Assembly (NCBI GenBank): GCA_002305415.1
Contig: DBQX01000054.1
Coordinates: 1 to 10,609, forward strand
Source: Actinomycetales bacterium UBA1383
GTDB lineage: Bacteria; Actinomycetota; Actinomycetes; Actinomycetales; Actinomycetaceae
Direction of reading: 5' to 3'
DNA: 10,609 nucleotides
Under the pieces are notes generated by a model, which was not told where the DNA came from, searched no databases, and worked only from the letters and a program-made list of their open reading frames with translations. Position 1 is the stretch's first letter; each line of letters starts with the position of its first letter. Shown piece by piece: positions 1 to 6,028 of the stretch. Position numbers and translations under genes: made by a program.

Positions 1-33
1 CGCCAACCCCTGTGGACAACCCACCCGTGTGAT

Positions 34-55
34 GGTCCGGCGTCCTCCCCGGACC
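34..55. terminator. 7-bp hairpin left of the AEC gene, possible terminator of an upstream gene
   Basis: A perfect 7-bp inverted repeat, GGTCCGG (34-40) and CCGGACC (49-55), encloses an 8-nt loop. No T-tract follows, so it is not a textbook intrinsic terminator, although U-poor hairpins are often proposed as terminators in high-GC actinobacteria. It sits in the 121-bp leader before the permease gene, where no coding frame is convincing. It could equally be chance in GC-rich DNA. Confidence 0.3.
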
Positions 56-82
56 CTCCGGCCGCGAACCCAGAGCCCGGGA

Positions 83-88
83 TAGGGT
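83..88 (+). promoter_or_regulatory. Candidate -10 box (TAGGGT) for the AEC permease gene
   Basis: TAGGGT fits the actinobacterial TANNNT -10 pattern and would place the transcription start near 95, giving a leader of about 27 nt that contains the GAGG ribosome binding site at 112-115. No recognisable -35 hexamer lies 16-18 nt upstream, so this is a weak call. Confidence 0.35.
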
Positions 89-121
89 GAGGCCCGGATC
101 GACGACGATTCGAGGTGCGAG

Positions 122-1117
122 ATGGTGGAGGCCGCGGGGTCGCTGGTGGCGATCGCGATCCTTGTCGTCGCCGGGGTCGTGATGGCACGCCGCGGATGGC
201 TGGGTGACCGCGCGGTCGAAGGGCTCAAGGCCCTCATCACCACCGTCACCCTGCCGCTCCTCCTGTTCCGTGCGTTCATGCAGCTCCAGCCCGATGGGCG
301 CAACGCCGTCCTCGCGGCCGCGGTGTTCGCGTCCTGCGCTGCGATGGGAGGGATCGGGGCGGTGCTCACCCGCGCCGCCCGGCTCCCCGCGCCGGAGACG
401 CGGCTCCTGTTCCAGGGCTTCGAGGCGGGGATGCTCGGCTACGCGCTGTTCGTGGCACTGCACGGCAGCGAGCGCCTCCCCGCCTTCGCCGCGCTCGACC
501 TCGGCCAGGTCATCTACGTCTTCACCGCCCTGCTGATCCAGATGAGCATCCTGGAGCAGCATCGGGTTCGGGCCGAGGCCCTGGCGACCGTCCAGGCGGA
601 CAGCGGCGGCGTCGTCGTCGACGCCGTTCCGAGCCACCCGCCCATCACCTTCCCGTGGCGGGACATCGCCGCGTCGAAGGTGTTGTGGGCGATCGGCGGG
701 GGATTGGTGGTCGCCACCGTGGCGCCCGGCGTCGCGGCGGACCTGACGAGCCCGGACGGGTTCGCGGCCGCGATCTTCGATACCGTCGGCGGACTCACCA
801 CCCCGCTCGTGTGCCTCGTGATCGGGGCCTCCCTCGCAGCCGGCGTGCCGCGCGACCCGGCGATCATCAGGGTCGTGGCCCTGCGAACCGCAGTCGGACT
901 CGTCCTCGGGCTGGCATTCGGCCTGCTGGTCGTGCCGGCTCTGGGCTTCTCGGAGTGGCATGCACGAGCCGCGGTCATGCTGTTCCTGTTACCGGCGCCG
1001 TTCGTGATCCCCGTGTACCACCGCCAGAACATGGCCTTCGTCTCGAGTGTCCTGACCATGTCCACCCTCGTCTCGATCGTGCTGATCGCGGTGCTGGCGG
1101 TCGCGGGCGTCGCCTGA
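122..1117 (+). CDS. AEC (auxin efflux carrier) family transporter
   Basis: A 331-aa polytopic membrane protein of the auxin efflux carrier family, whose bacterial members export or import small organic acids and related anions; the substrate cannot be read here. Visible segments are an N-terminal helix (about 5-22) followed by ARRGWL, the family-type helix ending TLPLLLF (43-49), GFEAGMLGYALF (99-110) corresponding to the GF.N.gflGyP motif, a long hydrophilic central loop (about 145-182), TPLVCLVIGASLA (227-239), and a C-terminal helix pair with FLLPAPFVIPVY (288-299). The length is normal for the family. The ATG at 122 has GAGG (112-115) 6 nt upstream. It is transcribed alone and converges on the phosphoesterase gene with only 12 nt between the stop codons. 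It is complete. Confidence 0.87.
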   Translation: MVEAAGSLVAIAILVVAGVVMARRGWLGDRAVEGLKALITTVTLPLLLFRAFMQLQPDGRNAVLAAAVFASCAAMGGIGAVLTRAARLPAPETRLLFQGFEAGMLGYALFVALHGSERLPAFAALDLGQVIYVFTALLIQMSILEQHRVRAEALATVQADSGGVVVDAVPSHPPITFPWRDIAASKVLWAIGGGLVVATVAPGVAADLTSPDGFAAAIFDTVGGLTTPLVCLVIGASLAAGVPRDPAIIRVVALRTAVGLVLGLAFGLLVVPALGFSEWHARAAVMLFLLPAPFVIPVYHRQNMAFVSSVLTMSTLVSIVLIAVLAVAGVA

Positions 1118-1129
1118 ACCCGGAGGGGG

Positions 1130-2380
1130 TCAGGGCTCGCGCTCGAGGGTGACGCTGTCGACCACCGTCCCGTCCGGGACCCGCACCGTCGTCAGCGAGA
1201 GCGTCTCCCGGCTGACGCTCACGTGCGTGTAGCTCGGCATCCCGTCCTGCAGTGCGACTGCGAGCCACGGATGGTCCCCGCTCAGGGGGAAGAACTTGGA
1301 CCCGGAGGAGGAGTTCGCTGTCAGGTAGAGGACCTCCCCATCCCGGGGGGTGAGCCGCGGCCCACCCGTCCCGGGAACCACCGCCGTCCCGTTCATCAGG
1401 AAGGAGCGGGCGTAGCTGTGGTCGTGGCCGTTGAGGACCAGGTCGATCCCCAGGTCGCTGAGGACCGGGGTGAGGGTCTCGCGGAGCATGACGACGTCGT
1501 CGTCCCCCACATGTACCCCGGCGGCGAACGGGCCGTGGTGGAAGGACACGACCGTCCAGGTCGCGTCAGTCGCGCCGAGCGTCTCCGCGAGGAACGCGGC
1601 ATGCCCGGCGACGTCGAGGTCCTCGGTGTTGAGTGACATGAACAGGGCGCCGTTGTAACGGAACCAGTAGTTGCCGTTGCCGGCCACGGTCTCGCCCACC
1701 GTCGAGAGGTTCGGCAGGGCGAAGCGTTCACCGAACTGGACACCCGTCCCGTAAGCCTCGTCGTGGTTCCCGACGGTCGGCGCGAGCGGGTACCCGGTCA
1801 GGGCCGGCGGGAGCGTGAAGAGCTCCCACTGCGGCGTCTGCCCGGCGTTCGTGGTGGCGTTGACGTGGTCTCCGGTGGTGAGGAGGAAATCGGCGTGCGG
1901 GAAGCGGCCGACGGCGTCCGCGAGCGTCATCGCCCAGCCCGGGCCCGGCGGCGTGCCATCCGCGCCGACCTGGGGATCCCCGAACAGGAGGAAGGAGAAG
2001 CTGCCCCCATCGTCGGTCGTGAAGGACATCGGCGCCGACCACGCCGCGGCGCAGTCGCCGACCCGGTAGCGGTACTCCGCGGAGGGCTCCAGGTCCGTCA
2101 GGGTGGCGTGGAACCACGGATCCCCGTCCCGCTCGCCCGAGTCGTGGGCCTCCACGACCCGGACGTCGTCGGCCGACGACGCGTACTCCACGCACCCGCG
2201 CGAACTGTTTGCGGACCAGGCCAGGTTCCGGCTCGTCTCGGTGGCGCCGATGCCGAGGACGACGTCGTCGACGTCCAGCGCCGCCGGTGGGGATCCGCCC
2301 AGGTTCGCGAGGGCGACGACGCCGAGGCCGGCTCCCACGACGCCCACCACCATCCCCGCGGCGAGCCGGCGGCGGGTCAC
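1130..2380 (-). CDS. Tat-exported purple-acid-phosphatase-like metallophosphoesterase
   Basis: A 416-aa calcineurin-like phosphoesterase with an N-terminal Fn3-like domain, likely hydrolysing phosphoesters outside the membrane. MTRRRLAAG followed by a hydrophobic stretch (about 9-26) resembles a Tat signal or anchor. Residues about 38-122 form the PAP-type Fn3-like domain. The metallophosphatase motifs follow in order: GDPQ (134-137), GDHV (170-173), GNHD (204-207), FHH (280-282) and GHDHSY (318-323). The tyrosine that gives true purple acid phosphatases their colour is Asn174 here, as in the bacterial GDPQ/GDxVN subfamily that I recall, so an Fe(III)-Tyr centre is not expected. I chose the GTG at 2380 because it overlaps the TGA of the upstream gene as GTGA, typical of translational coupling; an in-frame GTG at 2398 would place six more residues before the twin Arg. 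Confidence 0.85.
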   Translation of the reverse strand: MTRRRLAAGMVVGVVGAGLGVVALANLGGSPPAALDVDDVVLGIGATETSRNLAWSANSSRGCVEYASSADDVRVVEAHDSGERDGDPWFHATLTDLEPSAEYRYRVGDCAAAWSAPMSFTTDDGGSFSFLLFGDPQVGADGTPPGPGWAMTLADAVGRFPHADFLLTTGDHVNATTNAGQTPQWELFTLPPALTGYPLAPTVGNHDEAYGTGVQFGERFALPNLSTVGETVAGNGNYWFRYNGALFMSLNTEDLDVAGHAAFLAETLGATDATWTVVSFHHGPFAAGVHVGDDDVVMLRETLTPVLSDLGIDLVLNGHDHSYARSFLMNGTAVVPGTGGPRLTPRDGEVLYLTANSSSGSKFFPLSGDHPWLAVALQDGMPSYTHVSVSRETLSLTTVRVPDGTVVDSVTLEREP

Positions 2381-3147
2381 TGGTTCGCCGAGCGCCACCA
2401 GAGCGGGTTGTGCTCCCGGAGTTCGTGGTGGGAGGGCATCGGGTAGAAGGCCAGTTCGGGGCCGTTGCCGTAGAAGAAGCCGCTGCCCTCCTTCACCATC
2501 CGGTACGCGAACGCCTGGGATTGCACGCGCTCCACCAGCTTGGTCATCTTGCCGGGCTGCGAGACCTCCATCAGCACCTCACGCAGGTGGTAGACGTTGT
2601 CGTACGGCAGGTCGACGACGCGGCCGCCCGCGGGGTCGGTGGCGAGTTCGCCGAGGTCCAGCTCCACGAAGCTGAGCGCCGGGAAGCGCAGCAGCTTCGA
2701 CGGCTTGATCGTGATCCCCTCGTAGAAGGTACGCGGGTCCTCGGAGCTGGCCACCAGGCTGTGGACGGGCGCCAGCTCCTTGTAGAGGTGCAGGCCGTTC
2801 CCGGCGGGCAGTGCCCCGGGACTGCGGCTGATCCCCAGGGTGGCCCCATACGACGTGGTGAGGTAGAGCTGCCCGAGGGCGCGTGCCGGGACGTGCTCGA
2901 TCACCCGGTAGGTCGACACGTACACGGAGTTCTTCGGCCGGCCGTCCGGGTGGGCCACGCAGTGCGCGAGCGCCTGGTCGATGTCGAAGAAGTCGGAACG
3001 GAACGCCAGGTCCACCTCGAAGAACAGTGCCTGGCCCTTGGACCGGTAGGCGTGGCCGGTCGCGTAGTACTGCCCGAACTTGTCCGGCGGCAACTGGGAG
3101 GCGATCAGGGCCTCGGGAACCAATGAGAGGTACAGGTAGGTGTCCAT
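2377..3147 (-). CDS. Conserved-looking 256-aa protein of unknown function
   Basis: I do not recognise this family. The product is 256 aa, soluble in appearance, with no signal peptide or membrane segment. It opens with MDTYLYLSLVPEALIASQLP and includes YRSKGQALFFEVDL (34-47), NSVYVSTYRVIEHVP (73-87), a central stretch with LHLYKELAPVHSLVAS (119-134) and a C-terminal half with VYHLREVLMEVSQPGK (185-200) and YRMVKEGSGFFYGNG (215-229), ending in an aromatic-rich tail (NPLWWRSANQ). The ATG at 3147 is preceded by GGGAG with 5-nt spacing; the frame stays open for another 274 codons upstream, but that part is arginine-rich shadow coding of the neighbouring gene. Its stop overlaps the phosphoesterase start by 4 nt, so the two are probably co-translated and functionally linked. 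Confidence 0.8.
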   Translation of the reverse strand: MDTYLYLSLVPEALIASQLPPDKFGQYYATGHAYRSKGQALFFEVDLAFRSDFFDIDQALAHCVAHPDGRPKNSVYVSTYRVIEHVPARALGQLYLTTSYGATLGISRSPGALPAGNGLHLYKELAPVHSLVASSEDPRTFYEGITIKPSKLLRFPALSFVELDLGELATDPAGGRVVDLPYDNVYHLREVLMEVSQPGKMTKLVERVQSQAFAYRMVKEGSGFFYGNGPELAFYPMPSHHELREHNPLWWRSANQ

Positions 3148-3178
3148 TCCAACTCCCGGTCGTTGCGTCTGGCTCAGC

Positions 3179-3184
3179 ATCCTA
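3179..3184 (-). promoter_or_regulatory. Candidate -10 box (TAGGAT) for the 256-aa gene and phosphoesterase pair
   Basis: Read on the minus strand, TAGGAT matches TANNNT and would start transcription near 3172, leaving about 25 nt of leader that includes the GGGAG ribosome binding site. No clear -35 element is seen at the expected distance. It lies in the 74-bp gap behind the DUF3784/PH gene, so the pair may have its own promoter or be read through from upstream. Confidence 0.35.
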
Positions 3185-3221
3185 GGCCGGGCGGGTTGGG
3201 GCGGCACCCGGACAGCACCGG

Positions 3222-3971
3222 TCAGGGTGTCACCGCCCCGACGCGGTCCTCGATCTCCTCGAGCAGCTCCCGGGTTGCGGACGCCGACTCGCGGTTCATG
3301 ATCACGACCTCGCCGTCGCTCTCGACGAGGACGAACAGCGGGACGTCGGCGTTCACGAACAGGAGGACCTGGCCGTACTCCGTGGTCCGGAAGTGGCCGC
3401 GCAGGTGGGGCCCGACGGCGGAGCCGTTGGTCCGCATCTCGATCGTGGGGAGTTCCTCGAGGAGCCGGACCTCCCGGATGGTGTCCCACGCGAGGGTAGT
3501 GGCGTACATCCCCGAGATTGCGACGCCGTCGTCGGTGGCGGTGACCTCGACGGGGCGCGACAGCCAGGCCAGGAACACGGTGATGCCGACGGCGAGGATC
3601 GCGAGGAACACACCGACACCCACGAGCTGCTTCCACGCACCGGGGCGGAGCCTGCCGTCCTCGTCGAAGAGGTTGCCGTCGTAGCGCTGCGCGCGCACGA
3701 GCAGGGCGAGGGTGGTGACGCCGAAGAACACCAGCGGCACCGCCAGGGGCACGGCCACGCCGACGGCCAGCAGCACCCCCACCACCACGAGGACAGCGGC
3801 GTTCGCGTAGGACCACCAGCCGATGAGCCGCGCGATGCTCCGGACGTCGACCTTCTCCCGCTTGGCCTTCGGCATGGTGTTGTAGCCGGAGATCAGGAAA
3901 TACATCCTGAAGACGTGCACCAGCAGTCCCAGGACCAGCAGCAGCGCCGCCAGTCCGAAGGAGAACCACAT
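3222..3971 (-). CDS. DUF3784-type membrane protein with C-terminal PH-like domain
   Basis: A 249-aa membrane protein of unknown function. An N-terminal helix (about 4-26) is followed by the signature ISGYNTMPKAKREKVDV (27-43), which in DUF3784 proteins is a cytoplasmic loop, then helices at about 52-74 and 76-94 and a fourth at about 117-137. The C-terminal part (about 140-225) is beta-rich (VEVTATDDGVAISGMY, then LAWDTIREVRLLEELPTIEMR, 160-180) and looks like a bacterial PH-like domain, ending in a short helix with ATRELLEEIEDRV. I place the start at the ATG at 3971 because GGGAGG lies 8 nt upstream; the in-frame GTG at 3980 would sit directly on that Shine-Dalgarno sequence. The protein likely sits in the cytoplasmic membrane with the PH-like domain as sensor or partner-binding module, which is inference. 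Confidence 0.75.
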   Translation of the reverse strand: MWFSFGLAALLLVLGLLVHVFRMYFLISGYNTMPKAKREKVDVRSIARLIGWWSYANAAVLVVVGVLLAVGVAVPLAVPLVFFGVTTLALLVRAQRYDGNLFDEDGRLRPGAWKQLVGVGVFLAILAVGITVFLAWLSRPVEVTATDDGVAISGMYATTLAWDTIREVRLLEELPTIEMRTNGSAVGPHLRGHFRTTEYGQVLLFVNADVPLFVLVESDGEVVIMNRESASATRELLEEIEDRVGAVTP

Positions 3972-3980
3972 GTCACGCAC

Positions 3981-4025
3981 CTCCCGTCACCGTCGACTCC
4001 CCAATCCTCGCCGGGGTGACGGGAG
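3981..4025 (-). promoter_or_regulatory. 11-bp inverted repeat sequestering the ribosome binding site of the DUF3784/PH gene
   Basis: CTCCCGTCACC (3981-3991) and its exact complement GGTGACGGGAG (4015-4025) flank a 23-nt spacer in the 69-bp gap before the ATG at 3971. In the minus-strand transcript the downstream arm contains GGGAG of the ribosome binding site, so the folded RNA would occlude it. A DNA operator for a dimeric regulator, or a U-less terminator of the deazaflavin gene, are alternatives. Confidence 0.45.
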
Positions 4026-4040
4026 ATCGCGGGCGTTTGG

Positions 4041-4481
4041 TCAGTGCGGGGCGGGCTCCAGCACGAACAGGGGGATCGTGCGGGCGGTGCGGGCCTGGTA
4101 GTCACGGTAGGACGGGAAGGCGGCGACGGCGCGCGCCCACCACTCCTCCCGTTCGGCGCCGTCGAGGAGCCGGGCGCGGAGGCCGGTGGTGGTCCGGTCG
4201 CCATCCATCACCGCGACGTCGGGGTGCGCGAGGAGGTTCCGCACCCAGACCGGGTCCCGGGGCGCGCCGCCCTTGCTCCCGACCGCGAGATACCGGCCCC
4301 CGTGCTCCACCCGCATCAGCGGGACCCGCCGCAGCCGCCCGGAGCGGGCGCCGCGCATCGTCACGACGACGACGGGCCGCCCCTGCACGTGGACCGCACG
4401 GGTGGTGCCGGCGGCGTCGATCGCGGCGAGCTGGTCGCGGACCCACTCGGAGGCGGGCTGGATGTAGTCGACATCGGTCAT
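4041..4481 (-). CDS. Deazaflavin (F420)-dependent nitroreductase family protein
   Basis: A 146-aa member of the DUF385/Ddn family of split-barrel proteins, which use reduced F420 for hydride transfer to quinones, nitro compounds or other acceptors. The cofactor-binding region is visible as VVVVTMRGARSGRLRRVPL (37-55), followed by GRYLAVGSKGGAPRDPVWVRN (62-82, typical GSxGG..xxP.W..NL) and the C-terminal segment YRDYQARTARTIPLFVLEP. Length is normal for the family. I place the start at the ATG at 4481; the frame remains open upstream to 4775 but those residues are low-complexity and unrelated to the family, and the ribosome binding site is weak (CTGGCG). It is the first gene of the left minus-strand cluster, 69 nt ahead of the membrane-protein gene. 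Confidence 0.88.
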   Translation of the reverse strand: MTDVDYIQPASEWVRDQLAAIDAAGTTRAVHVQGRPVVVVTMRGARSGRLRRVPLMRVEHGGRYLAVGSKGGAPRDPVWVRNLLAHPDVAVMDGDRTTTGLRARLLDGAEREEWWARAVAAFPSYRDYQARTARTIPLFVLEPAPH

Positions 4482-4751
4482 GTCGCCAGCAACGCGGGCG
4501 ATGATCGCGCTATTCCGCCAGCCCGGCGCCCACCGTTCCACCCTCTGGCCGCGACCTCGGCATCCGACACCCGGTGGACGTCGGTCATCCACGCCATCGA
4601 GCACGACGCGAGGATCCGGGGTGGCAACGATCCAGTTGGCGGAAGGGGACGCCTGGATCCTCGAGCCGATCGTGGGCTCGTTCCAGGCCTCCTTCTGACC
4701 GGCGTCGGAAGCGGGAGTCCCCGCCACCGCGGGACTGGCTACGCTCGGGGG
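4482..4751. other. 270-bp divergent intergenic region
   Basis: This gap separates the leftward deazaflavin gene from the rightward SRPBCC remnant. Frames open through it on both strands but lack family similarity that I can recognise and have unconvincing starts. It holds an imperfect hairpin, AGTCCC (4716-4721) with GGGACT (4731-4736) plus two inner pairs, directly in front of the -10 box at 4740, which could be an operator. Together with the truncated gene next to it, the region may be the scar of a deletion. Confidence 0.5.
4740..4745 (+). promoter_or_regulatory. -10 box (TACGCT) of a likely leaderless promoter
   Basis: TACGCT fits TANNNT and ends 6 nt before the ATG at 4752, so transcription would begin at the start codon itself, the usual geometry of leaderless actinobacterial mRNAs. 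No good -35 hexamer is evident. It would drive the SRPBCC remnant and the reductase gene behind it. Confidence 0.42.
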
Positions 4752-4909
4752 ATGCGGCGGGTGCTCGAGGTCCACGGACCGGCGCCGGTGGCGCTGGCGT
4801 GGGAGCGTTATGAGGATCCGGCGTTGTGGTCCGTGTGGGCGCCGCAGATCCGCCGCGTCAGCTGGCAGGGCGGGGAGCGGCTCGCGCCCGGCCTCACGGC
4901 GTGCCCGGC
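4752..4909 (+). pseudogene. 3'-truncated SRPBCC (polyketide cyclase/dehydrase-like) family gene
   Basis: From the ATG at 4752 the frame encodes about 50 residues that look like the N-terminus of a SRPBCC/START-like ligand-binding protein: RRVLEVHGPAPVALAW, then YEDPALWSVWAPQIRRV and GERLAPGLT. In family members (about 140 aa) the next element is a short G.V-type strand and the rest of the helix-grip fold; here the similarity stops near position 4900 and the frame becomes the leader and body of the reductase gene. The frame stays open to 5420 in an overlapping phase, so a 222-aa chimeric product is formally possible but its tail would be shadow coding. The abrupt loss suggests a deletion removed the last two thirds of the gene. 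The assignment rests on pattern recall, not a search. Confidence 0.55.
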
Positions 4910-4927
4910 AGGAAGGGATGAGACGCG

Positions 4928-6010
4928 ATGGGTGGCAGGATCGTCCTGTTCGGGGCCACGGGCTACACCGGTGAGCTCACGGCACGCGCGCTGGTGGACC
5001 GCGGAGCCCGCCCGCTCCTCGCGGCGCGGTCCCGGGAGAGGGTGGAGGCGCTCGCGGGTGACCTCGGACTGGAGGCCGGGATCGCTGATGTCTCCCGGCC
5101 CGGGACCGTCCGTGATCTCGTGGGGCGGGGCGACGTGCTCGTCACCACGGTGGGTCCCTTCGTCCGGTGGGGGGCCGTGGCCGCGGAGGCGGCCCTCGAC
5201 GCCGGCGCCCATTACCTGGACTCCACCGGTGAGCCCGCGTTCATCCGCCGGGTGTTCGAGGAGTACGGCGCCCGCGCTGCCGCTGCCGGGTGCCTGGTGC
5301 TCACAGCCTTCGGGTTCGACTGGGTGCCCGGCAACCTCGCCGGAGCCCTCGCACTGGAGGAGGCGGGGCCGGCGGCCACCCGCGTCACCATCATGTACCG
5401 CCCCCGCGGGACGGGGGTGAGCGGCGGCACCGCCGCGAGCATGGCGGGTGCGGTGCTGGCGCCGTCGTTCGCCTTCCGCGGCGGGCGGTTGCGGGCGGAG
5501 CGGACCGGCGCCCGGGTGCGGGCGGTCGAGGGGAGTGGGCGGCTGGGGCTCAGCGTGGGCGGGTCCGAGCACCTCACGCTCCCCGCGCTCCAGCCCTCCC
5601 TGCGGGAGGTCGAGGTACTGGTCGCGAGCGGCGGGCGCCTCGTGCGGGGGCTCCCGCTCGCCACCGGGGCGCTCGCCATCCTCACCCGCGTGCCGTCGCT
5701 GCGCGCGGCCGCCGACGCCGTCGCCCGACGACGACTGCCCGGCTCCACCGGCGGGCCCACGCCGGCGGAACGGGCCGCCGGAGCGAGCACGATCGTCGCG
5801 GAGGCGCACGCGCCGGACGGCAGGCGCCTCGCCCGCGTGGTCCTCGACGGACCGGACGGGTACACCTTCACCGCGCGCATGCTCGCGTGGGGTGCGCAGG
5901 CCGTCGCCGAGGGCCGGGCAGAAGGATCCGGTGCGCTCGGGCCCGTGCGGGCCTTCGGGCTGGAGGCCCTCACAGCGGGAGCCGCCGAGGCTGGCCTGCG
6001 CGTGCGCTGA
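4928..6010 (+). CDS. Saccharopine dehydrogenase-like / trans-acting enoyl reductase family protein
   Basis: A 360-aa NAD(P)-dependent oxidoreductase of the family that includes mycobacterial trans-acting enoyl reductases (Rv2449c type) and saccharopine-dehydrogenase-like proteins. A Rossmann dinucleotide motif GATGYTG is at 9-15, preceded by a beta-strand (RIVLF). Further family landmarks are VGPF (76-79), AGAHYLDSTGEP (92-103), GFDWVPGNLA (129-138) and GGTAASM (166-172). Members act on acyl or polyketide-like lipid intermediates, or have unknown substrates; the substrate here is undetermined. The ATG at 4928 follows AGGAAGGG (4910-4917) with about 10-nt spacing. It lies directly behind a truncated SRPBCC gene that probably shared its transcript, and converges on the CHAT gene with only 7 nt between stops. 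Confidence 0.82.
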   Translation: MGGRIVLFGATGYTGELTARALVDRGARPLLAARSRERVEALAGDLGLEAGIADVSRPGTVRDLVGRGDVLVTTVGPFVRWGAVAAEAALDAGAHYLDSTGEPAFIRRVFEEYGARAAAAGCLVLTAFGFDWVPGNLAGALALEEAGPAATRVTIMYRPRGTGVSGGTAASMAGAVLAPSFAFRGGRLRAERTGARVRAVEGSGRLGLSVGGSEHLTLPALQPSLREVEVLVASGGRLVRGLPLATGALAILTRVPSLRAAADAVARRRLPGSTGGPTPAERAAGASTIVAEAHAPDGRRLARVVLDGPDGYTFTARMLAWGAQAVAEGRAEGSGALGPVRAFGLEALTAGAAEAGLRVR

Positions 6011-6028
6011 GCCGCGGTCAGCCTCCGG
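5985..6028. terminator. Candidate bidirectional terminator spanning two convergent stops
   Basis: GAGGCTG (5987-5993) and CAGCCTC (6019-6025) are exact complements separated by 25 nt; with one bulged C the stem extends to CCG/CGG. The structure covers both the reductase stop at 6010 and the CHAT gene stop at 6018, where only 7 nt separate the genes. There is no T-tract on either strand, and much of the stem is coding, so the call is tentative. Confidence 0.28.

Noticed and set aside
1..60. Replication origin, because of a DnaA-box-like site
   Set aside because: Only one box is seen, with no AT-rich element and no dnaA, dnaN or rpmH genes nearby.
1130..2380. Loss of the purple acid phosphatase tyrosine as a sign of inactivation
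   Set aside because: The remaining metal ligands are intact and the GDxVN form is, to my knowledge, normal in the bacterial GDPQ subfamily, so it is a subfamily trait rather than decay.
2377..3969. A 530-aa version of the orphan protein
   Set aside because: The additional N-terminal residues are out-of-frame reading of the DUF3784/PH gene; the ATG at 3147 has a proper ribosome binding site.
4482..4775. Extended N-terminus of the deazaflavin protein, or a small + strand gene at 4480-4698
   Set aside because: Neither translation shows family similarity; the 98 extra residues are Pro/Arg-rich and the 72-codon frame has no good ribosome binding site. The tail of the small frame looks amphipathic but that alone is not support.
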